Below, one piece after another: positions 43,287 through 52,470 of a DNA stretch of 64,000 nucleotides. Source of the stretch: Adhaeribacter_A terreus (GTDB lineage: Bacteria; Bacteroidota; Bacteroidia; Cytophagales; Hymenobacteraceae); the NCBI RefSeq assembly GCF_042657365.1, contig NZ_JBHSKT010000005.1, positions 248,001 through 312,000 on the forward strand, read 5' to 3'. The notes under the pieces are model-generated. The model was given only the letters and a program-made list of their open reading frames with translations, ran no database searches and was not told the origin of the DNA. The position numbers were made by a program, and so were the translations under genes. Numbering within the stretch: position 1 is the stretch's first letter; the number at the start of each line of letters is the position of its first letter.

Positions 43287-44531
43287 ATGATCTACCTGCG
43301 TTTAGTTCTGGAAAGTTTCCGGTTTGCCGTAGAAGCGCTGCGCGCAAATGTTTTACGCACGTTGTTGTCTTTGCTGGGCGTTACCATTGGTATCTTCTCC
43401 ATTATTTCGGTTTTTACCATTGTAGATTCGCTGGAGCGGAATGTGCGCAACAGCATGAGTTTTATTGGCGAAGGCGTAATCTACGTAGAAAAATGGCCCT
43501 GGATCTTCGATGGCAATTATCCGTGGTGGCGTTATTTTAAGCGGCCTGCCCCAAGTCTGCGCGAATTCCGGGCGCTGGAAAAGCGGCTTGCGCACCAGCA
43601 AGGCGTTTCTATTTTCTGGAATAAAGGTGGCGCAACGCTAAAAAACCGCTCAAACAGCATTTTCGATATTAATGTACAGGGCGTTTCGTTCGGCTTTAAT
43701 AAGGTAAGCGATGTGCCGGTAGAAACCGGGCGGTATTTTACGCCGCAGGAAATTGAAGGCGGCCGCAACGTGGCCTTAATTGGTGCAGATATAGCCAGCG
43801 ATCTTTTTCCCGGTCAGAATCCCATTGGCCACGATCTGAAACTGAAAGGCCTGCGGTTCCGGGTGGTGGGAATTATGGAGCGGCAGGGGGAGAATATGTT
43901 CGGCGCCAGCAACGATAAAAATGCCCTGATCCCTTACACTGCTTTTATGCGCATCTATCCGGTCGGCCCTAATCGTCTGGAACCTAGCATTGCGGTAAAA
44001 GGTCTGGAGTCGGATATTGGTTTGCTGGATCTGGAATACGAAATACGGGGCGTAATGCGCAGCCTGCGTAGTTTAAAGCCGCGCGATGAAGATAACTTTG
44101 CCTTGAACCGGCCCGAATTACTGGCAGATATGGTAACCGGCCTGTTCGATGTGGTTGGCATTGCAGGCTGGGTGATTGGTGGGTTCTCTATTTTGGTAGG
44201 TGGTTTTGGAATAGCCAATATTATGTTCGTTTCGGTGAAAGAGCGCACTAATATTATCGGTATTCAGAAATCGCTGGGCGCTAAAAATTTCTTTATCCTT
44301 TTTCAGTTCCTCTTCGAAGCAATTTTCCTGAGCCTGATCGGGGGAGGTGTGGGTATTTTGCTGGTGTTCCTGATTACGCTTATTCCGCAGGATGCGCTGG
44401 AGATTATGCTGAGCATTAAGAATATTGTGTTGGGCTTAAGCGTATCGGTGGTTATTGGTTTGCTTTCGGGAATTATTCCGGCGGTGCTGGCTTCTAACCT
44501 TGATCCGGTAATTGCTATTCGTTCCAAATAA
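43287..44531 (+). CDS. MacB/FtsX-family ABC transporter permease
   Basis: A 414-residue single-module permease. The N-terminal helix region LRTLLSLLGVTIGIFSIISVFTIVDSL leads to a MacB-type periplasmic domain (VQGVSFGFNKVSDVPVETGRYFTPQEIEGGRNVALIGADIASDLFPGQNPIGHDLKLKGLRFRVVGIM), then three C-terminal helices with the FtsX core ILVGGFGIANIMFVSVKERTNIIGIQKSLGAK. No ATPase gene is adjacent. The MacB analogy suggests export or envelope mechanics; substrate unknown. Upstream TACTTTTA resembles the promoter box. Confidence 0.88.
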   Translation: MIYLRLVLESFRFAVEALRANVLRTLLSLLGVTIGIFSIISVFTIVDSLERNVRNSMSFIGEGVIYVEKWPWIFDGNYPWWRYFKRPAPSLREFRALEKRLAHQQGVSIFWNKGGATLKNRSNSIFDINVQGVSFGFNKVSDVPVETGRYFTPQEIEGGRNVALIGADIASDLFPGQNPIGHDLKLKGLRFRVVGIMERQGENMFGASNDKNALIPYTAFMRIYPVGPNRLEPSIAVKGLESDIGLLDLEYEIRGVMRSLRSLKPRDEDNFALNRPELLADMVTGLFDVVGIAGWVIGGFSILVGGFGIANIMFVSVKERTNIIGIQKSLGAKNFFILFQFLFEAIFLSLIGGGVGILLVFLITLIPQDALEIMLSIKNIVLGLSVSVVIGLLSGIIPAVLASNLDPVIAIRSK

Positions 44532-45412
44532 TCATCAGCACTTTTTCGGCCTGAAACTATAGCGTTTTTTTATTTCCACTTTTGCAGGTTAAAACCATAG
44601 CGTTTTGTCTGCGGGTTCCTTGTTCCCTTTGCTGTACTTTCATGTTCTGAAAGTATACCGTTTTCTCTTTTCCGCCTTTTCAGATTCTCTTTTTTCTGAG
44701 CCGTTCCGATATTCTGTTTCCTTCCTTTCTTCCTTATTTATAAGGTCTATTTTTTTAATCTTTCAAAAATTGTGATTTTAGAAGATGATTTTTGTGTCTT
44801 TATTTTCTAATTTCCATAATTTAAAAAATAGATTTTTCCCGATATATTATTTGTAATATAATCGATAAGTGCAAATAATTGTGCAAGATCGCGCTAAGTA
44901 AAAAATATAACGAAAACCTACATCTTTATGTAATGCACTTTTGTTGCATTATAGTTTTAAACTGCTGAAATTAGTATCAGAATTAAAGCAAAGGCCTGTT
45001 TTGTTTCAGTATTACTTTCTATTTCAGAAAGTAAAATAGCAGCGGGTCTTATTAATAAATTGAGTATTTGTGGCTGGAAAGCGACACGGATTGTTGTGTG
45101 TTTTGTAAGACCAGTACAGTTTTTAAAGTTTTATGTGCTCCACGGTTCCTTGTTTTAAAATTGCAACTATTTTAAGACAGGTGTATGAATGTTAATAGGA
45201 TAATAACAGGAAATTAACCCGGTAACGCAAACTGATCTCATTATGCCCGATGAAACGCCTTTAATTACGCACCTGCTTGCCGCCCGCAAGCTTACAATTC
45301 TGATTCATCTGCCACAGGTTTATTCTAAAACCTGCCCGATCTAAAAAAACAGCATACTCTTTAGTAATACAATATCCATAAATAAAGCATCTTAACCCTT
45401 AACCTTAAATAT
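44532..45412. other. 880-bp gap upstream of a T9SS gene
   Basis: No gene. Three minus-orientation element copies crowd the left end (44539-44568, 44577-44606, 44635-44664), followed by AT-rich sequence. A hairpin (TTACTTTCT and AGAAAGTAA, 45012-45034) lies in the middle. The remaining 380 bases before the T9SS start may be promoter and leader. Confidence 0.65.
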
Positions 45413-47191
45413 ATGAGAAATTTTATACCCAACTTTAGTCAGTTCAGATCACTGGCCATTGTGTTCAGTTTAATATGTAGTGCTGCCGTTTCTGCCTGGG
45501 CACAGATCAGTATCAGCAGTGTTTCGCCAAACAGCGGCCCGGTAGGAAGAACGGTAACGATAAATGGTGCCGGTATGGCTGGCGTGAATGACGTAAGATT
45601 TAATGGTGCCGTAGCTGCTATCACGTCAGTATCGGCAGGGCAGGTTGTAGTAACTGTTCCGGCAGCAGCAACCAGCGGTAAAATATCGGTTTCGAATGGC
45701 ACAAATACCGTTCAAAGCAGTTCAGATTTTACAGTTTATGTAACCTGGGTAGGTGGTTTTAACGGCAATAGCTGGGACGATACCAGAAACTGGTCTAATG
45801 GTAAAGTGCCTGACGCTACTACCAACGTAATGATTGAAGGCGGCGGCAGCCCGGTTGTAAGCAATGCAGCAGAATGTAAAAAGCTTGAACTTATCAATTC
45901 TACACTTACGCTGAACCAGGCAACATCGCAACTGATGGTTTATGGCGATTTTACGAATGCGGGCGGTACGTATGCACACACTGCAGGCACCATCAATTTT
46001 GTTGGCGGCAACCAGTTAATTCCGGCCTTAGATTATCATAACGTTGTAATTGCAGGTACTGGCACAAAACAATTATTAGGTAGCGCCTCCGTAAACGATC
46101 TTACTTTCAGCGGCACAAACTCAAATCTGGTAGCTTCTAACCCTACAACTACTACGCTTACCCTTAACGGCGCAATTTCAGGCGAAACGGCTACCCGTAA
46201 CTTTATTGGCCGCTTAGAGAAAACCCGCTTGGTAGATCAGAATACTTCTTCCGATGTATTTGGTAATATTGGTGTGCATTTTAACAATGCCGGTAATGGA
46301 AACTGGGGCAATGTAATTGTAACCCGCGTAACTGGTTCGGCTATTACAAACCCTGATAACCCTACTTACCACAGCATTAACCGCTATTGGGATATCGTTC
46401 CGCAAAACCCGAATACAAACACCTTGGTTTCGCTTACTTTAACCTGGTTAACTTCCGAAAACAATAACCTGGATTTCCTGAGCAACAAAGCGCAGGCATG
46501 GCGCAGCGAAGACAGCGGCACTTCCTGGACCCCGGTAGATGTACCGCAAACGATTTCTGCCACTACAGTTAATGGCGAACGCTCGATTACAGTTGCAACT
46601 AAAACTTTCTCTAAATGGGGTATTTCCGATGAAAACAATCCGCTGCCGGTAAGCTGGTTATCTTTTACCGCGAAAGCTACCGCAAATGGAAATGTGTTGT
46701 CTTGGGCAACGGCTTCTGAGAAAAACAGCGATAAATTTGTAGTAGAGCGTTCCGTAAATGGTAAAGCCTTTGAAGCCATTGGTGCTGTGAAAGCCGCCGG
46801 TAACAGCAGCCAGATCCTGACATACAACTTTACCGATGCTATGCCAGCTGGAGCTGAAAAAACTTACTACCGCTTAAAACAAACCGATTTTGATGGCGCT
46901 TTCACCTATTCTACCATTGTAGTAGTTGAAAAAACTGTCAAAGGCCGCTCTGTTGATGCTTCAGTTTATCCGAACCCGTTTGCCGGCACGCTGAACCTGA
47001 AATTACAGGCTGCTGATGGTGTAAGTGAAGTGAAACTGATCTCGCTTGATGGAAAAGAAGTTTACCGCAAGGCAATTGTTTCTGAAGCAAATGTAACGCT
47101 GAGCGATCTGCCTGTTCTGAAACCAGGTATGTACTTACTGCAACTGCACGGCGCAAACGGCATTACTACTTTAAAAGTAGCGCGCCAGTAA
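45413..47191 (+). CDS. T9SS-exported protein with IPT/TIG domain
   Basis: A 592-residue secreted protein. After the signal peptide (ending AWAQ) an IPT/TIG domain is clear (ISSVSPNSGPVGRTVTINGAGMAGVNDVRFNG ... VVTVPAAATSGKISVSNGTNTV). Next comes a segment with WDDTRNWSNGKVPDATTNVMIEGGG, the motif that opens secreted beta-helix-like regions in this phylum, and a C-terminal part with LSWATASEKNSDKFVVERSVNGKAFEAIGAVKAAGNS, commonly found before the sorting domain. The type-A sorting domain closes it (ASVYPNPFAGTLNLKL ... PGMYLLQLHG). Likely surface-exposed; no catalytic site seen. Confidence 0.88.
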   Translation: MRNFIPNFSQFRSLAIVFSLICSAAVSAWAQISISSVSPNSGPVGRTVTINGAGMAGVNDVRFNGAVAAITSVSAGQVVVTVPAAATSGKISVSNGTNTVQSSSDFTVYVTWVGGFNGNSWDDTRNWSNGKVPDATTNVMIEGGGSPVVSNAAECKKLELINSTLTLNQATSQLMVYGDFTNAGGTYAHTAGTINFVGGNQLIPALDYHNVVIAGTGTKQLLGSASVNDLTFSGTNSNLVASNPTTTTLTLNGAISGETATRNFIGRLEKTRLVDQNTSSDVFGNIGVHFNNAGNGNWGNVIVTRVTGSAITNPDNPTYHSINRYWDIVPQNPNTNTLVSLTLTWLTSENNNLDFLSNKAQAWRSEDSGTSWTPVDVPQTISATTVNGERSITVATKTFSKWGISDENNPLPVSWLSFTAKATANGNVLSWATASEKNSDKFVVERSVNGKAFEAIGAVKAAGNSSQILTYNFTDAMPAGAEKTYYRLKQTDFDGAFTYSTIVVVEKTVKGRSVDASVYPNPFAGTLNLKLQAADGVSEVKLISLDGKEVYRKAIVSEANVTLSDLPVLKPGMYLLQLHGANGITTLKVARQ

Positions 47192-47221
47192 TAAACGCTA
47201 GGTATTTATGCTTAAAAAGTC
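47192..47221 (+). repeat. 30-bp element adjoining the T9SS stop
   Basis: In-register copy (first base T) that starts on the base after the TAA; its AAAAAGTC end begins the terminator stem. Confidence 0.85.
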
Positions 47222-47248
47222 CGGGCTGCTAAGGTCCGGACTTTTTTT
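47214..47248 (+). terminator. terminator of the T9SS gene
   Basis: AAAAAGTCCGG and CCGGACTTTTTTT with an 11-base loop. Confidence 0.85.
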
Positions 47249-47471
47249 GTGTATTGGATTTTGTGACAGTTATTTTGTAAGTTGGGTTCCCGGGCAGAAA
47301 TAGTGTTTGGCAGAACAAAACAAACAATGTATCTTGCAGGGTTTTGTGCTCGCGAAAATATAGCACTCCGGGTATTATTTAACCATTAACTTTTAATGCG
47401 CAAAAGGTTCACTATTTTGTAACCCTTACAGCACTTTAGCCGAATAGCGCATTCTGTATTCGATTTTTATT

Positions 47472-48323
47472 ATGACCAAACTTAGAAAAACCAGCAAAAC
47501 CAAGCTGCACGAAGAAGTTGCCAATGTGGGTAGCGGTAAAACCATTATTCAGCCAAACGTAAACGATAATAAAGCCACTACGCTAACCGACATAACCGGT
47601 GCTAAACCAGATATCAGCGAAGAAGATGTGCGCATCAGACAGGCTTTTGTAGATAAAGACTGGAACGAGATCAAGATCGCCGATTCGTGGCAGATCTTTA
47701 AAGTGATGGCCGAGTTTGTAGAAGGCTTCGAGAAACTTTCCAAAATTGGCCCTTGCGTTTCCATTTTCGGTTCGGCGCGTACCAAAGCCAATAATCCGTA
47801 TTACCAGATGGCCGAAGAAATTGCTGCCAAACTGGTACGCCACGGTTACGGCGTAATTACGGGTGGGGGTCCGGGTATTATGGAAGCTGGTAATAAAGGC
47901 GCGCGTTCAGAAGGCGGTAAATCGGTTGGTTTGAACATTGAGCTGCCGTTCGAACAATTCAATAATATTTACATCGATTCCGATAAGCTCATCAACTTCG
48001 ATTATTTCTTTGTGCGCAAAGTAATGTTTGTGAAATACGCGCAGGGTTTTGTGGTAATGCCGGGCGGTTTCGGAACGTTAGATGAATTATTCGAAGCGAT
48101 CACCTTGATCCAGACCAAAAAAATTGGCCGTTTCCCTATCATTTTAGTGGGCCGCCACTACTGGCAAGGTCTTTTCGACTGGATCCATGATATTATGCTG
48201 ACGGAAGAAAGCAATATCAGCCCGGAAGACCTGAACTTGGTGAGTATTGTAGATAACGCAACCGAAGCCGTAAAAGTGATCGACGATTTCTACAACAAAT
48301 ATCTGCTGTCGCCAAACTTCTAA
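47472..48323 (+). CDS. LOG family protein (cytokinin-type nucleotide ribohydrolase)
   Basis: A 283-residue Rossmann-fold protein. The LOG signatures are GYGVITGGGPGIMEAGNKGA and VMPGGFGTLDELFEAITLIQ (PGGxGTxxE), with FVRKVMFVKYAQGFV between them. Family members split AMP-type nucleoside monophosphates, in plants releasing active cytokinin. Here the first 90 residues are a basic, less conserved extension (MTKLRKTSKTKLHEE) not found in the shortest members. Bacterial role is probably nucleotide clean-up. Confidence 0.88.
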   Translation: MTKLRKTSKTKLHEEVANVGSGKTIIQPNVNDNKATTLTDITGAKPDISEEDVRIRQAFVDKDWNEIKIADSWQIFKVMAEFVEGFEKLSKIGPCVSIFGSARTKANNPYYQMAEEIAAKLVRHGYGVITGGGPGIMEAGNKGARSEGGKSVGLNIELPFEQFNNIYIDSDKLINFDYFFVRKVMFVKYAQGFVVMPGGFGTLDELFEAITLIQTKKIGRFPIILVGRHYWQGLFDWIHDIMLTEESNISPEDLNLVSIVDNATEAVKVIDDFYNKYLLSPNF

Positions 48324-48364
48324 TTTCAGGTGTCTGGTTGCAATTACCAGTTATCAGAATTTGA

Positions 48365-48470
48365 AAAACGGTATAGGAAAAGCCTCCAAAAGTATTGGAG
48401 GCTTTTTTGTTTGTGTTGTATGCTGAATTGGTCTGAATTTGAAACGGTAGGGTAAAGGACTTAAAAACTC
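48365..48470 (+). repeat. 30-bp elements and terminator after the LOG gene
   Basis: Copies at 48365-48394 and 48441-48470 (first base G). The first overlaps a terminator with arms AAAAGCCTCCAA and TTGGAGGCTTTT (48378-48406). Confidence 0.8.
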
Positions 48471-48495
48471 AAAACGCTGCCAGTGAAACAGAAAT

Positions 48496-48921
48496 TTAGC
48501 TTTTTGATGCGGGCAACGTACCGTTTTCCTGCAGCATTTCCATGATCAGTTCAAACGAAGTTACATCTAAAGGCTTTGGCACGAAGTTAAGTACCAGTGG
48601 ATATTGCGTAGAGCGGGAAATTTCGCGGCCATCTACGGCGGAACTCAGAATTACTACATGGCATTTGCCGTTCAGCGTTTCTTCGTAAGCCGAAAGTTTA
48701 TCTAAAAAGTCCCAGCCCGACATAATCGGCATGTTCAGATCCAGGAAGATCAGGAAATGACCTTTGGTGCTTTGCAGCATCGTTTCCAGGATCTCAGAAA
48801 ATGCTTTTACCGGGTCGAGGTAACTGGCTACGCAGTTCTGATAGCCGAGGCGTTCCAGAATTGCTTCGGTCAGAAACATGCTTATCTCGTCATCGTCCAC
48901 TATAAAAATTTTCTCAAGCAT
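48496..48921 (-). CDS. single-domain response regulator
   Basis: A 141-residue receiver-only protein. Acidic pocket D9-D11 (FIVDDDE), phosphoacceptor D61 in FLDLNMPIMSGWDFL, S/T in VILSSA, and Lys in FVPKPLD are all present. No output domain, so it acts by protein contact. It begins four bases after the stop of the histidine kinase in the same operon and is very likely its partner. The sequence LSAYEETLNGKCHVVILSS is typical of Bacteroidota Rcp-like receivers. Confidence 0.92.
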   Translation of the reverse strand: MLEKIFIVDDDEISMFLTEAILERLGYQNCVASYLDPVKAFSEILETMLQSTKGHFLIFLDLNMPIMSGWDFLDKLSAYEETLNGKCHVVILSSAVDGREISRSTQYPLVLNFVPKPLDVTSFELIMEMLQENGTLPASKS

Positions 48922-48925
48922 GCCA

Positions 48926-51109
48926 CTATAAGCTAAAAGTAAGAATAAAAGTAGTGCCTTCGCCAGGCTGGCTTTGTACGGAAATGCGACCTCCCATAGT
49001 TTCTGTCTGCGTTTTTACCAGGTATAAACCAATGCCGCGGCCTTCGGTGCCCGGGTGAAAACGTTTGTAAAGCTGAAAAAGCTGGTTATTTATTTGCGGC
49101 AGATCCATACCCATGCCATTATCGGTGAACAAAATACTTATTTTTTGGGATTCGGTTTGCTGGCTGATCGTTATTTTTAATTGAACCTCCGGGTTACGAT
49201 ATTTAATGGCGTTGGTTATCAGGTTATTGAAAATGCTGTAAAAATAAGCGGTGCTGCCGGGTAAAATAAGATCCGGCGAAAGCCTGTTTTCCAGGTGCGC
49301 ATTTACGGCCTCGAGTTGTTCCTGCAGGCCGGCAGTAACGGCATTTACAACAGTATAAATATTTATCGGTTCGTGCAGGCTGTTGCCGGCATTTTTAAGC
49401 GGCGAAAGTATTTTATTCAGATCCGAAATTACCATGTCCAGGTGAGTTGCCGCCGCCGAAATTTTGGTCAGCGCTTTTTCAAATATTTCGGAATCGCGGT
49501 TTTCGGAATTTATTAAACGACTAAGACCTAGTAAGTTGGCTACGGGCGCGCGCAGGTTGTGCGAAACAATGTAGGTGAATTGCTGAAGGTCTTCGTTGCG
49601 GCGCATCAGGTTCTCGGTAAGCTTCACCATTTCAGCCTCTTTCTGTTTCAGCTCGGTAATATCGTTTTCAATGGCAATGTATTTTACCAGGTTGCCGTCT
49701 TCGTCAAAAACGGGCGTAACATCTATGTGGAACCAGATTATTTCGCCGTTCTTTTTATAGTTCAGCACTTCCTGCGAAAAAGGCACCTGCGAAGCATACA
49801 AATGGTAAATGCGCGCCGAAATTTCCGGACTGGTAGCGGAGCCCTGTAGTAATTTGCTGGGAACCTGACCAACGGCTTCTTCGCGGGAATAGCCCGTTAG
49901 GCGGCTGAAACCATCGTTTACCCATTCAATTTTTCCTTCGGCATTCATAATAACTACGCCGTTTGTAGTGCGGCTGGCTACCAGCGAAAGGTCCAGTAAC
50001 TCCTGCTCTTTCTTTTTCTGCTCGGTTACATCGTCGAAATAAACGGTTAAACCACCCGAAAAAGGATAAATAGCAAACCGGAGCATGCGCTGCCGGCAAA
50101 ACTCGTAAAAATGGGTTGTTTTATGATTTATAGCGGCTTGCTGGCTAAATTCATAAAAAAGGCTGTTGTTCATGTCCGGAATAAGCTGCCAGAGTTCCTG
50201 GTTTTTGAAAGGAGTAACCTGCAAGCCAAAAAAGGTAATGAAAAACGGATTGGCGTATTGGATGCGCCAGTTTTTATCTATTACAAAAAAGCCTTCGGTA
50301 ATGCTGCTGAATACACTGGTCAGTAATTCGGCCTGTTCTTTTATCAGGTTTTGCGCATTCTTTATTTCGGTAATGTCTTTGGCAATGCCGTGCACGCCTA
50401 CAACATGACCATTCAATATTACCGGAATGGCCGTAATGTGAAGCCAGATTGCCCCCCGCGTTTTATTAATGGCCCGCAGTTCCAGCGAGGTAGATTCACC
50501 GTTCAGGGCTTTTAAAAATGCCTGGTTCGCAATTGGGTTACTGTACCCGTCGGGAGCTACAAAATCTGTGTAAGGGTGGCCTATTATTTCATTTAACGGT
50601 AAACCCAGCACAGGTTCCAGGCCAAAATTGGCCGTTTCTATAATGCCTTGCGGGTTAAGCGCAAAGGCGCCGTCGGGGTGGTTTTTGAACAGCGAACTGT
50701 AATATGCTTCATGCATGGCCAGTTGCTGTTCGGCTTCCACTCTTTTCGTAATATCGCGGGCGTTGCTTACAATGCCTTTTATATTGGGGTCGGCGGTCAT
50801 ATCCTTGATTACACAATCCAGCCAGCGCCAACGGCCATTCTTATCGCGGAACCGGAAAGGCGGAAGGTGGATGCTTTGCCGGAACTGCATTTCACCTAAA
50901 GCTTCTGCGGCAACCGCTACATCTTCAGGGTGAACAAATTCCAGGGCGTTTTTACCGATGAATTCTTCCGGAGCAATGCCCAGAATGGAGGTGGAAGAAT
51001 TACTTACGTATTTGTAAACACCGGTCGGCGAAAGAATAGAGATCAGATCGGAACTGTTAAAAACCAGCGAAGCATAAAAATCTGGATGAGCAATGATCGG
51101 GCTATTCAT
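48926..51109 (-). CDS. multi-PAS sensor histidine kinase
   Basis: A 727-residue kinase with no transmembrane segment, so cytoplasmic. About four PAS/PAC repeats occupy residues 1-480 (each with WLDCVIKD, WLHITAIPV or WFHIDVTPVFDEDGN-type PAC ends); the third, FSSITEGFFVIDKNWRIQYANPFF, is the best conserved. The HisKA-type dimerisation helix has the phospho-His H517 in FTYIVSHNLRAPVANLL; the ATPase domain has the N box FNNLITNAIKYR (near 627), DNGMGMD and GRGIGLYLVK. Signal unknown; multiple PAS suggests redox, light or small ligands. Translationally close to its response regulator. Confidence 0.92.
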   Translation of the reverse strand: MNSPIIAHPDFYASLVFNSSDLISILSPTGVYKYVSNSSTSILGIAPEEFIGKNALEFVHPEDVAVAAEALGEMQFRQSIHLPPFRFRDKNGRWRWLDCVIKDMTADPNIKGIVSNARDITKRVEAEQQLAMHEAYYSSLFKNHPDGAFALNPQGIIETANFGLEPVLGLPLNEIIGHPYTDFVAPDGYSNPIANQAFLKALNGESTSLELRAINKTRGAIWLHITAIPVILNGHVVGVHGIAKDITEIKNAQNLIKEQAELLTSVFSSITEGFFVIDKNWRIQYANPFFITFFGLQVTPFKNQELWQLIPDMNNSLFYEFSQQAAINHKTTHFYEFCRQRMLRFAIYPFSGGLTVYFDDVTEQKKKEQELLDLSLVASRTTNGVVIMNAEGKIEWVNDGFSRLTGYSREEAVGQVPSKLLQGSATSPEISARIYHLYASQVPFSQEVLNYKKNGEIIWFHIDVTPVFDEDGNLVKYIAIENDITELKQKEAEMVKLTENLMRRNEDLQQFTYIVSHNLRAPVANLLGLSRLINSENRDSEIFEKALTKISAAATHLDMVISDLNKILSPLKNAGNSLHEPINIYTVVNAVTAGLQEQLEAVNAHLENRLSPDLILPGSTAYFYSIFNNLITNAIKYRNPEVQLKITISQQTESQKISILFTDNGMGMDLPQINNQLFQLYKRFHPGTEGRGIGLYLVKTQTETMGGRISVQSQPGEGTTFILTFSL

Positions 51110-51295
51110 TTGTGCTGGCTAAAAAATAAAGTGCATGAAGGCAATTGTTCAGTTTCAGGCTGCTTTTAGGGCAATTGTCGTCTGTGCTGCGGAAGTTATA
51201 TGGTTTGTAATGATATTTAACAGAAGCCGGGTCCGGAATTTGGTGAAACAGTAGGATTTCGGGGTGAAAAGTAAATTCAGTTAAATACAGATCGT

Positions 51296-51325
51296 GAGTT
51301 TTTGGGCGGAAAACCCTACCGTTTT
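51296..51325 (-). repeat. 30-bp element on the MmcQ/YjbR stop codon
   Basis: In-register minus copy sharing one base with the TAA (51325-51327). A 29-bp near copy lies at about 51246-51275 in the plus direction. Confidence 0.85.
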
Positions 51326-51678
51326 TACGATGCCAGCAGGCCCAGCTCTTTTTGCAGCTTTTTTGTGAGTTTGCTTTTTACCAGTTCGTAAGATTGTTGC
51401 AAATAGGTAAGCCATTCGGATTCGGAAAGCTGGTTCGCATCTTCTACCAGCACCCAGTGATTGCGGGCCATATAAGGCGCGGGCACAATGCCGCCGCGGC
51501 TGGTTAATTCGCCGAATTGCTCGGGCGTAACTTTAAACGAAACCGTAAAAGGTCCTTCGATTCCGGTAACGGCAAACATTTTAGCGCCCACAGAAAAACA
51601 AAGGTCATGGCCCCATTTTATATCTTCGGTAACGGCCGGAAGGCTTAAACAAAAACTGCGTAATTTTTCGATATTCAC
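51325..51678 (-). CDS. MmcQ/YjbR family DNA-binding-fold protein
   Basis: A 117-residue protein of the MmcQ/YjbR (CyaY-like fold) family: LRSFCLSLPAVTEDIKWGHDLCFSVGAKMFAV, FKVTPEQFGELTSRGGIVPAPYMARNHWVLVED and LSEWEWLTYLQQSYELV-like SESEWLTYLQQSYELVKSKL. The full domain is present at normal length. It is called DNA-binding by structure, but no function is established for most members. Monocistronic, diverging from the TPR gene at 51818. Confidence 0.88.
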   Translation of the reverse strand: MNIEKLRSFCLSLPAVTEDIKWGHDLCFSVGAKMFAVTGIEGPFTVSFKVTPEQFGELTSRGGIVPAPYMARNHWVLVEDANQLSESEWLTYLQQSYELVKSKLTKKLQKELGLLAS

Positions 51679-51747
51679 GTTTAGATCGCTTTTAAGAAAA
51701 CAGATTACAAGGTACAGATTTTATGCAAAATATGCGCGGACGGCAAA

Positions 51748-51777
51748 AAAACGCTATTACTTTTCCGGCAAAAAGTC
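51748..51777 (+). repeat. 30-bp element
   Basis: In-register plus copy in the divergent gap 40 bases before the TPR gene. Confidence 0.8.
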
Positions 51778-51817
51778 GTACATTCGATGGTTATTTCTGA
51801 AGCACGTTGGTTTGTAT

Positions 51818-52432
51818 ATGAAGCGATCTTTACTTTTTCTCCTGATTTCCCTGGCGTTTTCTGTCTCGGTTTTTGCTCAAACGGCCGAAGAATATTTTAA
51901 CCGCGGTAACCAGAAATTCCTGAAAAATGATTTCGCCGGCGCTTTGAAAGATTACACGTCCAGCATTTCCCTGAAACCCAACCAGGCGCAAACCTTTTAC
52001 AACCGCGCCCACGCCCACGAAGCCCTGAAGAATTACGCCGCAGCAATGGAAGATTACGGTCAGGCAATTCTGTTAAACCCGAAATACGCTGAAGCATACC
52101 TGGAACGCGGCCTTTTGTATTTTAGCCGTACGCATTACAAAGCCGCCATCGCCGATTTCGATCTGGCCATTGCGTTAAACCCGAAATACGCCAAAGCTTA
52201 CAACAATCGCGGCTTAGCCAAATATAATTTGAAAGATTACCGCAACGCGTTAGCCGATTACAACAAAGCGCTGGAGTTTCAACCGAATTTTGCCGATGCG
52301 TTATACAACCGCGGCGCGGCCAAATACAACTTACAAGACCGCAACGGCGCCTGCTCCGACTGGGAAAATGCGCAGAAACTCGGCAACGCCGAAGCCGGAA
52401 AAATGAAAGCGCAATACTGCCGAAAGAAGTAA
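51818..52432 (+). CDS. periplasmic TPR-repeat protein
   Basis: A 204-residue protein with a signal peptide (ending VFAQ) and five TPR units of 34 residues (EYFNRGNQKFLKNDFAGALKDYTSSISLKP, TFYNRAHAHEALKNYAAAMEDYGQAILLNP, AYLERGLLYFSRTHYKAAIADFDLAIALNP and so on), with conserved Asn-Arg-Gly (NRG) at positions 4-6 of several units. The last unit has ACSDWENAQKLGNAEA, as in Sel1/TPR proteins that end with a Cys. Likely a periplasmic scaffold. Start set at 51818 because the open frame extends far upstream over an antisense gene; the signal peptide fixes the start. Confidence 0.88.
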   Translation: MKRSLLFLLISLAFSVSVFAQTAEEYFNRGNQKFLKNDFAGALKDYTSSISLKPNQAQTFYNRAHAHEALKNYAAAMEDYGQAILLNPKYAEAYLERGLLYFSRTHYKAAIADFDLAIALNPKYAKAYNNRGLAKYNLKDYRNALADYNKALEFQPNFADALYNRGAAKYNLQDRNGACSDWENAQKLGNAEAGKMKAQYCRKK

Positions 52433-52470
52433 GAAAAGTGAATTTCCTGAAAGTAAATTTGCTGGATTTA

